Below the pieces are notes generated by a model that did no database searches, was not told the origin of the DNA, and saw nothing but the letters and a program-made list of their open reading frames with translations. Below, piece by piece: positions 53,769-60,703 of a stretch of 64,000 nt of DNA. Every line of letters starts with the position of its first letter. Positions within the stretch are counted from its first letter, which is position 1. Both the position numbers and the translations under genes were made by a program. The DNA is from Herbidospora galbida (GTDB lineage: Bacteria > Actinomycetota > Actinomycetes > Streptosporangiales > Streptosporangiaceae): NCBI RefSeq assembly GCF_005233835.1, contig NZ_SZQA01000014.1, positions 62,001 to 126,000 on the forward strand. Reading direction: 5' to 3'.

Positions 53769-54026
53769 ATGGGCACCCTGACGGCCGTGAGCGCAGGTGA
53801 GGCGGGAGTGAAACTGATCTCCGGCCTCACCTCGAAGGAGGCGGAGGGCGTCACCCTCGTCGAACCGGCGGAGGCCGGCTGGCTGGTGGTGGTCGAGGTC
53901 GTCGAGGACCGCCGCATCCCCTCCTCCGGCGACATCCTGGCGCTCTACGAGGCCGACCTCGACAAGGAGGGCAACCTCCTGTCGTACCGGAGAAAGGCGA
54001 GGTACCGCCGAGGCACGGGAGGCTGA
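53769..54026 (+). CDS. gvpO: Gas vesicle protein GvpO
   Basis: An 85-residue GvpO family protein, with the signature GWLVVVEVVEDRRIPSSGDI and LALYEADLDKEGNLLSYRRK near the C-terminus. GvpO proteins are needed for vesicle formation in actinobacteria and archaea, with a proposed regulatory or accessory role. In many actinobacteria gvpO comes first in the cluster, whereas here it follows gvpG. It lies four bases after gvpG and four before the next gene. Confidence 0.94.
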   Translation: MGTLTAVSAGEAGVKLISGLTSKEAEGVTLVEPAEAGWLVVVEVVEDRRIPSSGDILALYEADLDKEGNLLSYRRKARYRRGTGG

Positions 54027-54030
54027 TGAG

Positions 54031-54378
54031 ATGACCGACGGCTCACGCTACGCGCCGGCCGTACGCTCGGGCTCCCCGCCCGCCGCGCGCCGGGAGTCCG
54101 CCAACCTCGGCGACATCCTGGAACGCGTGCTCGACAGGGGCGTGGTGATCGCCGGGGACATCAAGGTGAACCTGCTCGACATCGAACTGCTCACGATCAA
54201 ACTGCGCCTGGTGATCGCCTCGGTCGACACGGCCAAGGAGATGGGCATCGACTGGTGGGAGCACGACCCGTGGCTGACCGGCGACAGCAAGGCCCTCCAG
54301 GACGAGAACCGCCGGCTCCGCGCCCGCCTCGACGCCCTGGAGAACCGGTCCCTCGAACCCGGAGAGCACCATGACTGA
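54031..54378 (+). CDS. gvpJ: Gas vesicle GvpA-family minor protein, GvpJ type
   Basis: A 115-residue member of the GvpA/J/M family: ANLGDILERVLDRGVVIAGD, IKVNLLDIELLTIKLRLVIA and the motif MGIDWWEHDPW, which marks the GvpJ type. The C-terminal tail is a coiled-coil-like helix (LQDENRRLRARLDALENR). GvpJ is thought to be at the tips or nucleation site of the vesicle. It overlaps the following gvpL by eight bases. The symbol is by family likeness. Confidence 0.9.
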   Translation: MTDGSRYAPAVRSGSPPAARRESANLGDILERVLDRGVVIAGDIKVNLLDIELLTIKLRLVIASVDTAKEMGIDWWEHDPWLTGDSKALQDENRRLRARLDALENRSLEPGEHHD

Positions 54379-55138
54379 GACCGGCACCTACCTGTACGCG
54401 GTGACCGAGGAGACCCCGTCTTCAGACGTGGAGGGGCTGCACGGCGTCGCCGACACCCAGGTACGAACCATTCCGTGCGAGGGACTGGTCGCCTACGTGA
54501 GTACCGTCCCGCTCGACCAGTTCGGCGCCGAACCGCTGAGACGGTCGATGGAAGACCTCGACTGGCTCGGCGAGACGGCCGGAGCCCACCACCACGTGGT
54601 GGAGGAGGTCGCGGACCGAGCTCCCGTGGCGCCCGTTCGCCTGGTGACGGTGTATCGCGGCGACGAACAGGTGAAGGACCTGCTTCGGGAACGCCATGAC
54701 GATTTCGTGGACGTTCTCTCCAGCGTGGCCGGGCGCCGGGAGTGGGGCGTGAAGGCGTATGTCGACCTGAGCGCACCCGGGCCTTCCCGGACGGCGCCCT
54801 CGCTCGGTGGCCCGGGGACGGCCTACCTGAAGAGGCGCCAGGCGGGGCTGCGAAGCCGGGAGGAGGCGTGGAGGCAGGCCGCCGCCCACGCCGAACACCT
54901 GCACGCCACGCTCTCGACGGTCGCCGTCGCCAGTCACCGGCATCGTGCTCAGGACCCTGAACTGTCCGGGCGCAAGGAGGCGATGCTGCTCAACGGGGCC
55001 TACCTCGTCGAGCGATCCCGCGACGACGAGTTCTTGAAGACGGTCGACGACCTGCGCGACCGCGGTGTGGAGATCGAGCTGACCGGGCCCTGGGCGCCTT
55101 ACTCCTTCACCGACCTGGAGGTGCGCGGTGACGGTTGA
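54371..55138 (+). CDS. gvpL: Gas vesicle GvpF/GvpL-family protein
   Basis: A 255-residue second member of the GvpF/L family, beginning GTYLYAVTEE and with VAPVRLVTVYRGDEQVKDLL and the C-terminal LTGPWAPYSFTDLEV. It has an internal stretch (AYLKRRQAGLRSREEAWRQA) typical of GvpL. It likely acts with GvpF in assembly and interacts with other Gvp proteins. It overlaps both neighbouring genes (eight and eleven bases). Confidence 0.92.
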   Translation: MTETGTYLYAVTEETPSSDVEGLHGVADTQVRTIPCEGLVAYVSTVPLDQFGAEPLRRSMEDLDWLGETAGAHHHVVEEVADRAPVAPVRLVTVYRGDEQVKDLLRERHDDFVDVLSSVAGRREWGVKAYVDLSAPGPSRTAPSLGGPGTAYLKRRQAGLRSREEAWRQAAAHAEHLHATLSTVAVASHRHRAQDPELSGRKEAMLLNGAYLVERSRDDEFLKTVDDLRDRGVEIELTGPWAPYSFTDLEVRGDG

Positions 55139-55340
55139 CGGCCCTCGCGGCGCTGCCCTGGCTGAGCAAGGGCGGCTTCCGGCTGAGCGGGTGGCTCTGG
55201 TCGACCTGCTGGACCGGTTGCTGGCGGGCGGCGTGGTGGTCAGTGGGGACCTGGTGTTGTCCATCGCGGACATCGACCTGGTGCGGATCTCGCTGCGGGT
55301 TCTGATCATGTCGGTGCGCGAGAACTTGGGGGAGGCATGA
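55128..55340 (+). CDS. gvpS: Gas vesicle GvpA-family minor protein, GvpS type
   Basis: A 70-residue GvpA-like protein from the GTG at 55128. The family core reads ALVDLLDRLLAGGVVVSGDL, then LSIADIDLVRISLRVLIMSV. It is one of three GvpA-family members of the operon and probably a minor shell protein. The codon use is less GC-biased than that of the upstream genes (several TTG and GTT codons). It overlaps gvpK by four bases. Confidence 0.88.
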   Translation: MTVDGPRGAALAEQGRLPAERVALVDLLDRLLAGGVVVSGDLVLSIADIDLVRISLRVLIMSVRENLGEA

Positions 55341-55633
55341 GCGAGCCTGTCCGGACTGCCCGGATGCGGATTCAGGCCGATTCCGAGGCCATGGAGCGGG
55401 ATCTGTCTCGGTTGGTGCTGACGTTGGTGGAGCTGGTGCGGCAACTGGTGGAGCGTCAAGCCATCCGGCGGATGGAGCAGACGGATCTGACCGATGAGCA
55501 GATCGAGGTGCTGGGGTTGACGTTGATGCGGCTGGAGGAGGCCATGACGGAGGTTTGTGAACGGTTCGGGCTCTCGCCCTCTGAGCTCAACCTGGATCTC
55601 GGTCCGCTGGGGACGCTGCTGCCGCAGGAGTAA
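55337..55633 (+). CDS. gvpK: Gas vesicle protein GvpK
   Basis: A 98-residue GvpK, recognised by LSRLVLTLVELVRQLVERQA, IRRMEQTDLTDEQIEVLGLT and the end LNLDLGPLGTLL. GvpK is needed for proper vesicle formation. It is the last gene of the operon. No gvpN (AAA ATPase) is encoded in the cluster or nearby, which agrees with other actinobacterial clusters. Confidence 0.94.
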   Translation: MSEPVRTARMRIQADSEAMERDLSRLVLTLVELVRQLVERQAIRRMEQTDLTDEQIEVLGLTLMRLEEAMTEVCERFGLSPSELNLDLGPLGTLLPQE

Positions 55634-55710
55634 AGCGGCACGATCAGCAGGACTGCGGCGGGCTGACCGGGCGCGATCAGGCCGCTCGGATCGCTCCTCG
55701 GCCGCGCGAG

Positions 55711-56154
55711 TCAGCCCTTGTCGTTCTTTTCCGCGCGCCACAACACGGCGCGCACGTCGTGGGGCAACCGCTCCAGCAGATGCATGACCGGCGATTCGGA
55801 GAGCTCTCCGCAGAGGAATTCGGTGACCGCGGGAGCGAGCTTCGGGACGTCGTGGAGGGCGATGCGGCCGGAACGGGCGAAGTATTCGACGAACTCCTCC
55901 CGGCTGCGGCGGATCGGCACCCGGTTGGGGTCCCAGCCGTTGTAGTACACCCCGCGCAGCAGATCCGGCAGTTGCGCCGCGAAATTGGCCCCGTTCTGGA
56001 CGGTCAGACCGTCTCTGACCGCGTGCAGCCAGGCCCTCAGCACCCGCTGGGAGAAGTCGCGATCTTCGGTGCCGATCGCCTCGGAGAGGTGGGCCAGCCA
56101 CCGGTTGGTGGTTTGAACGGTGTGCTCGATGCTCTGTACTCGTGTGTGCGACAT
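55711..56154 (-). CDS. DUF2267 protein
   Basis: A 147-residue protein of the DUF2267 family: LSEAIGTEDRDFSQRVLRAW, LHAVRDGLTVQNGANFAAQL, and the C-terminal DVRAVLW. Ribosome site GGGGGAG lies before the ATG at 56154. The family has no established function. It follows the PRT-hydrolase fusion gene on the same strand by 94 bases and converges on the gas-vesicle operon, with about 77 bases between the stops. Confidence 0.9.
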   Translation of the reverse strand: MSHTRVQSIEHTVQTTNRWLAHLSEAIGTEDRDFSQRVLRAWLHAVRDGLTVQNGANFAAQLPDLLRGVYYNGWDPNRVPIRRSREEFVEYFARSGRIALHDVPKLAPAVTEFLCGELSESPVMHLLERLPHDVRAVLWRAEKNDKG

Positions 56155-56248
56155 TGTCTCCCCCGAGATGTGGTGTCGCTCTCACCGGCTCGATGCGTCG
56201 TCAGCTGGCGTGTCCTTTCAACCAGTTCATCCCCCTCCCCTGCGATTC

Positions 56249-57517
56249 CTACCCGGCCGGAAGAAGGCCGGTGAACCAGTCACGCGCCAGACCGGCGACG
56301 ATCTCCAGCGCTCCCGGCTCTTCGAACAGGTGAGTGGCGTCAGGGACGATCTCCAGGCGGTTCTCGCAGCGCAACCGCTGCTGCGCCCTCCGATTGAGAT
56401 CGAGCACCAGTTCGTCCCGGCCGCCCACGATCAGCAGCGTCGCCGCCCGCACCGCCGGCAGACGCGCCCCGGCCATATCCGGGCGCCCGCCACGGGAGAC
56501 GACGGCGGCCACCGGGTTGCCCGGCTCCGCCGCCGCCCACAGCGCGGCCGCCGCCCCGGTGCTGGCGCCGAAGTAGCCGATCGGCAATCCGGCCACCCGA
56601 GGCTCGTCGGCCAGCCAGGTCGTCACCCGCCCGAGCCGCCCGGCCAGCAATTCGATGTCGAACACGTTGCCGCGGTCATACTCCTCGTCGACCGTGAGCA
56701 GGTCGAACAGCAAGGTGGCCAAGCCCGCCTGATTGAGCACCGAGGCCACGTACCGGTTGCGCGGACTGTGCCGGCCGCTGCCGCTCCCGTGCACGAACGC
56801 CACCACCCACTCGGCGTTCTCCGGGACGACGAGCTGTCCCGGCAGGCGGACAGGGCCGACGTCCACCATCACCTCCGGCTGAGCGGAAGCCTTCCGCAGC
56901 AGCTCGGCCACCTGATCGTCGGTGATCTGCGTGAAATCCGAGTAGCAGACGCCGATGCCCCAAAGAGCGGAGGGCGTCTCCAGGCAGATCACCTCTTCGG
57001 CGTCCTGACGCAGCCTCGCGAGGACGTCCGGAGTGCCGACCGGAACCGCCAGGACCACACGTACGGCGCCGTGCGCCCGAGCCACCCGGCAGGCGGCCCG
57101 AGCCGTGCCTCCTGTGGCAACCCCGTCGTCCACGATGACGACCGTCCGGCCCGTGAGGTCGAGCCGCTCCCGATCGGGCCGGAAGCGGCGCGCCCGAGCC
57201 TCCACCTCCTGCCGCTCACGCTCCTCCACCGTCGCGACGTCCTGCTCCGTCACACCGGTCATCCGGACGACCTCCGGGTTGACCACGCGTACGCCGCCCT
57301 CACCGATCGCGCCGAACCCGAGCTCAGGCTGGAACGGCACTCCCAGCTTGCGGACCACGATCACATCCAGCGGCGCACCCAAGGACTGGGCCACATCGAA
57401 CGCCACAGGCACACCACCCCGAGGCAACCCGAGGACGACCGGCTTCTCCCCGGCAAGCCCAGCCAGACGTTGCGCCAGCCGAACACCGGCATCATGGCGA
57501 TCGACGAACATCGTCAT
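56249..57517 (-). CDS. Phosphoribosyltransferase / alpha-beta-hydrolase fusion protein
   Basis: A 422-residue fusion from the ATG at 57517, after an ideal GAGGAGG site. The N-terminal half (1-215) is a type I phosphoribosyltransferase: VVLGLPRGGVPVAFDVAQSL and the PRPP loop VVIVDDGVATGGTARAACRV. The C-terminal half is a dienelactone-hydrolase-like fold: VAFVHGSGSGRHSPRN, nucleophile elbow GYFGASTGAAAALW with the active serine, acid in LLIVGGRDELVLDLN and histidine in VPDATHLFEEPGAL. Such fusions occur in many soil bacteria; the substrate of either half is not known. It lies before the DUF2267 gene. Confidence 0.92.
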   Translation of the reverse strand: MTMFVDRHDAGVRLAQRLAGLAGEKPVVLGLPRGGVPVAFDVAQSLGAPLDVIVVRKLGVPFQPELGFGAIGEGGVRVVNPEVVRMTGVTEQDVATVEERERQEVEARARRFRPDRERLDLTGRTVVIVDDGVATGGTARAACRVARAHGAVRVVLAVPVGTPDVLARLRQDAEEVICLETPSALWGIGVCYSDFTQITDDQVAELLRKASAQPEVMVDVGPVRLPGQLVVPENAEWVVAFVHGSGSGRHSPRNRYVASVLNQAGLATLLFDLLTVDEEYDRGNVFDIELLAGRLGRVTTWLADEPRVAGLPIGYFGASTGAAAALWAAAEPGNPVAAVVSRGGRPDMAGARLPAVRAATLLIVGGRDELVLDLNRRAQQRLRCENRLEIVPDATHLFEEPGALEIVAGLARDWFTGLLPAG

Positions 57518-57611
57518 AACCGCCTCCTCAGCACTTCCCCTGTCCCCCGCGTCGGTGACGAAGGCTCCCCTCTCTTCACCATTAGGCCTCGGGGAGCACA
57601 GTGCGCACGGT

Positions 57612-57731
57612 CTAAAGGCCCAGTTCGCGAGCGCAGCCGGGGTTGACCAATTCGCTGTCCGTACGAATGGCGACCCCGTGCTCGGTGACCTCGACCGAGG
57701 CATAGGTGACGTTTGCCGAGAAGCCATGCGT
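57612..57731 (-). pseudogene. C-terminal remnant of an unknown gene
   Basis: Between an in-frame TGA at 57732-57734 and a TAG at 57612, an open frame of 39 codons without any start reads ANVTYASVEVTEHGVAIRTD and SELVNPGCARELGL. Its third positions are GC-rich, as in real genes. It looks like the end of a gene whose beginning was removed, adjacent to the scar at tRNA-Leu. I do not recognise the family. Chance is possible for so short a stretch. Confidence 0.35.
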
Positions 57732-57859
57732 TCATGGGGAGTCGAGAGGAATCAGGAGATCTTGACTGGTCGAGGGTGCCGCCTGGAGATCTTCTTGATC
57801 GGCGAGTAGACGTGGGCGAGCCTTTCGGTAAGCGTTGAGGCCCGTGTCCAAGGAGGATC

Positions 57860-58288
57860 ATGCGTTACTGGCTGCTGACCTGGAATCCCAAGACCTTCGA
57901 CCTGGCCGCCGCTCGTCGAGATGGCCAGCCGATCGGAGACTGGCGAGTGGGAAGATTCCGTGACGAACTCCAGGTAGGTGATCGCTTCCTCTTCTGGCGC
58001 TCGGGCGGCGGTGGCATCGCGGCACTCGGACGGATCGGCGGCGCGCCGGTGTTCAAGCCGGTGCCATCCCCGGACTACTGGACTGAGGTACCTGTGCAGG
58101 CCTTTCGTGCCATGGCTACGAGAGCGTGGCGGAATGCCTCGGTCGAGATGCAAAACGCCTGGCGCCGCACCTGCACATGGCCATGCGCGGCACCCTGTCC
58201 CGCGCGGACATCCGCGCTGCCGCGGCGGCCACCTATCACCGTGCCGAACCGGCAGCCAAGGCCAAGATCTACGCCCATCTCGGCCTGA
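57860..58288 (+). pseudogene. EVE-domain protein with a lost C-terminal half
   Basis: The ATG at 57860, after AGGAGG, opens an EVE (PUA-like) domain: MRYWLLTWNPKTFDLAAARR, IGDWRVGRFRDELQVGDRFL and FWRSGGGGIAALGRIGG, followed by PDYWTEVPV. EVE domains recognise modified bases in DNA or RNA. After about residue 83 the frame becomes unlike any EVE protein (NAWRRTCTWPCAAPCPARTS), with the arginine/proline-rich look of an out-of-frame read, and stops at 58288. The normal second half of the domain is therefore missing and replaced by the end of another gene in a different frame. It may be translated but is unlikely to fold correctly. Confidence 0.7.
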
Positions 58289-58362
58289 CACCGGCCTACC
58301 ACCCGGCACAGCAAAAAGTCCTGGTCGCCTCTTCGGCTGACCAGGACTCCATGGGGTTACGG
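58108..58362 (+). pseudogene. C-terminal remnant of a probable site-specific recombinase
   Basis: In a different frame from the EVE start, codons from about 58108 read VAECLGRDAKRLAPHLHMAM, RGTLSRADIRAAAAATYHRA and AAKAKIYAHLGLTPAYHPAQ, with high third-position GC. The last part (KIYAHLGLTPAYHPAQQKVL) resembles the tail of serine recombinases/resolvases. The frame is open from a stop at 58084 and reads on into the antisense of tRNA-Leu until 58427, a common pattern for integrase genes next to their attachment tRNA. No catalytic domain is present. It probably records a past integration and deletion. Confidence 0.5.
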
Positions 58363-58367
58363 TTTGT

Positions 58368-58452
58368 GTCCGAGGGGGGACTTGAACCCCCATGCCCATC
58401 ACTGGGCACTAGCACCTCAAGCTAGCGCGTCTGCCTATTCCGCCACCCGGAC
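58368..58452 (-). tRNA. tRNA-Leu (anticodon GAG)
   Basis: The reverse strand folds as a leucine tRNA of 85 bases: acceptor stem GTCCGGG with CTCGGAC (one G-T pair), a D arm with GGCGGAATAGGCAGACGC, anticodon stem CTAGC/GCTAG with loop TTGAGGT (anticodon GAG), a long variable arm (GCCCAGTGATGGGC) and T arm GGGGGTTCAAGTCCCCC. No CCA is encoded. It reads CUC and CUU codons. The 3' end, at the left, touches the recombinase remnant. Confidence 0.96.
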
Positions 58453-58583
58453 CGGTGACCCACACACGGAACGTCTTCCCCGCGTCGGCTGTTAAAGGTT
58501 AGCACTCCCGGCCGCGTGGTTCATCCCGAGATCCAACCGGCAGGATGGGAACCGCAAGCCGAACCACGCTCTGGAGGAACGCC

Positions 58584-59882
58584 ATGACCGCCGTCACCGG
58601 CGAGAACGACGTCGTCACCCTGTGCCAGGAACTCATCCGCATCGACTCCACGAACGCGGGCGACAACCGCGGGCCGGGGGAACGCGAGGCGGCGGAGTAC
58701 GTAGCGGCAAAGCTGGACGAGGTCGGCATCGAGGCCACGATCTTGGAAAGCGATCACAAGCGGGCGAACGTCATCGCCAGGATCGAGGGCACCAACCCCG
58801 ACCGTGAAGGGTTGATCCTCCACGGCCACCTCGACGTCGTCCCCTTCCGCGCCGAAGACTGGCGGCATCATCCCCTCTCCGGCGAGATCGCCGACGGGTG
58901 CGTCTGGGGGCGGGGGGCGGTGGACATGAAGGACATGGACGCCATGATCCTCGCCACCGTCCGCAAGCGGCTGCGGGAAGGGCGTCGTCCCGAGCGGGAC
59001 GTCCTGCTCATCTTCACCGCCGACGAGGAGGCCGGGGGCAGCTACGGCGCGCAGTGGCTCGTCGACAAGCATCCCCATCTCTTCGAGGGGGCCACCGAGG
59101 CCATCGGCGAGGTCGGCGGGTTCAGCGTGACCCTGGCCGAGGACAAGCGCCTCTACCTCATCGAGGCCGCCGAGAAGGGCATCGCCTGGATGAAGCTGAC
59201 CGCCACCGGGCGGGCCGGCCACGGATCGATGCTCAACCACGAGAACGCCATCACCGAGCTTTCCGAGGCCCTCGCCAGGATCGGGCGTTACGAGTGGCCG
59301 ATCCGGATCACCCCCACGGTCCGGTCGTTCTTCAAGGAGGCCTTCGACATCGAGATCGAGGCCGAGAGCGCCGAGGCCGCCGTGGCCAAGCTCGGGCCGC
59401 TCGCCCGGATGATCGGCGCGACCCTCCGGAACACGACCAACCCGACGATGCTGGAGTCGGGATACAAGGCCAACGTCATTCCCCAGACGGCCACCGCGCG
59501 GGTCGACGGGCGGTTCCTGCCCGGTGCGGAGGAGGAGTTCTTCGAGAAGATCGACGAGCTTCTCGGGCCCAACGTGACGCGCGAGTTCGACTACCACGAC
59601 ATCGCCGTGGAGACCTCGTTCGACGGGCGGCTGGTCAAGGCCATGGCCGACGCGCTCGAACAGGAGGACCCGGGCGCGAAGGCCGTTCCCTACATGCTCT
59701 CCGGCGGCACCGACCTCAAGGCGTTCACCCGGCTGGGAATTCGCGGATTCGGGTTCGCTCCGCTCAAGCTGCCCGCTGACCTGGACTTCTCTGGGATGTT
59801 CCATGGCGTGGACGAGAGGGTGCCGGTCGATTCGCTCCAGTTTGGGGTGCGGGTGCTTGATCGATTCCTTGACTACTCCTGA
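58584..59882 (+). CDS. M20-family metallopeptidase / amidohydrolase
   Basis: A 432-residue zinc hydrolase of the M20 family. The start at ATG 58584 is supported by GGAGG seven bases upstream. Metal-binding motifs are LILHGHLDVVPF (His, Asp), WGRGAVDMKDMDA (bridging Asp) and FTADEEAGGSYGA (catalytic Glu with metal Glu), and the C-terminal histidine is in FSGMFHGVDERVP. The dimerisation domain (about 190-310) contains GRAGHGSMLNHENAI. Relatives are dipeptidases and acetyl- or succinyl-amide hydrolases. The substrate is not fixed by sequence. Confidence 0.93.
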   Translation: MTAVTGENDVVTLCQELIRIDSTNAGDNRGPGEREAAEYVAAKLDEVGIEATILESDHKRANVIARIEGTNPDREGLILHGHLDVVPFRAEDWRHHPLSGEIADGCVWGRGAVDMKDMDAMILATVRKRLREGRRPERDVLLIFTADEEAGGSYGAQWLVDKHPHLFEGATEAIGEVGGFSVTLAEDKRLYLIEAAEKGIAWMKLTATGRAGHGSMLNHENAITELSEALARIGRYEWPIRITPTVRSFFKEAFDIEIEAESAEAAVAKLGPLARMIGATLRNTTNPTMLESGYKANVIPQTATARVDGRFLPGAEEEFFEKIDELLGPNVTREFDYHDIAVETSFDGRLVKAMADALEQEDPGAKAVPYMLSGGTDLKAFTRLGIRGFGFAPLKLPADLDFSGMFHGVDERVPVDSLQFGVRVLDRFLDYS

Positions 59883-59976
59883 GTATCGGGTTGCGATCAC
59901 TTGGCGTGGCTGTAAAGTTACTCCGCGTTGAGGGGTTGATCCGCACTGGGCGGCTCGACGGCAACTGGGAGGTCGC

Positions 59977-60516
59977 GTGTTCCGCATGCCGAGTGTTCAG
60001 CGAGGGGCGTTCGCGCCCGTCGTTGACCGGCATGCAGACGCGGCCGTCCCCGCCGGGAGCCGGGAAGCTCGGATGGCGCGGTTCGCGGCCGATTCCCGGC
60101 TGAGTCGCCTGTTGGTCGTCGGTGGTCTGATCGCCGTCGGCTGGGTGCTCGGAGTGGTCTTCGGGTTCGCCGGTGAGGCACACGCCTCCACCGGCACCGT
60201 CCCCTCACCTGTCGTCGCCGGGTCGGTGCAGGTCGCCGACGGATTCCCCACGGCGGGCGACGCGCAGGCCATGGCCGGGCGCAACGTCGACGGGCTCACC
60301 AGCTCGTCCACGCCGGTCGCGCCTCCACCCGCCTCCGCCGAACACTCTCAGGGCAACGGGCTCGTTCCCCCGAACGGCGGCGGTTCCATCCTTTTCGGGG
60401 ATGTCGCTCGGTCCTTCTCCGGCCCGCGGCCCGCGGCCCTGCCTGTTCCCATGGCGGCCGTGCTTCCCCCGGTCGTCCGCACAGCGGCGGACGACCCTTC
60501 GTTCTCCCCTGACTGA
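59977..60516 (+). CDS. Secreted or membrane-anchored protein of unknown function
   Basis: A 179-residue protein from the GTG at 59977, which has a good GGGAGG site five bases upstream. A hydrophobic segment at residues 45-68 (LLVVGGLIAVGWVLGVVFGF) ends in GEAHA, a possible signal-peptide cleavage site after an unusually long N-terminal region; the ATG at 60073 would give a standard signal. The rest is low-complexity, rich in proline, alanine and serine, without a known domain. It lies before the chaplin-like gene and may serve at the cell surface with it. Confidence 0.7.
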   Translation: MFRMPSVQRGAFAPVVDRHADAAVPAGSREARMARFAADSRLSRLLVVGGLIAVGWVLGVVFGFAGEAHASTGTVPSPVVAGSVQVADGFPTAGDAQAMAGRNVDGLTSSSTPVAPPPASAEHSQGNGLVPPNGGGSILFGDVARSFSGPRPAALPVPMAAVLPPVVRTAADDPSFSPD

Positions 60517-60703
60517 TCCCGCGACCCGGTGGTCGGTCTCGCCTGAGCCCTGACTTTTCCCCGTCAGGCAGGCATCTCTTTCTCCGCGCGGAGTCGCGGA
60601 ATTCCCCAATCCTCGTGACGCTCCATGGCACCGCTGTGCCTTCGGCCTGGAGTTCTTCTGTCGCGAGTTGTCAGGTACCCCCAGAACAAATGGAGTTTTC
60701 ATC

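Noticed and set aside
57564-57597. Inverted repeat GCTCCCC/GGGGAGC upstream of the PRT-hydrolase fusion
   Set aside because: Possibly a terminator of the lost upstream gene, but the stem is short, the loop is long and there is no T-run.
58126-58425. A 99-codon frame starting with GTG at 58126
   Set aside because: It has no upstream ribosome site and its last third reads through the antisense of tRNA-Leu; treated as a recombinase remnant rather than a gene.
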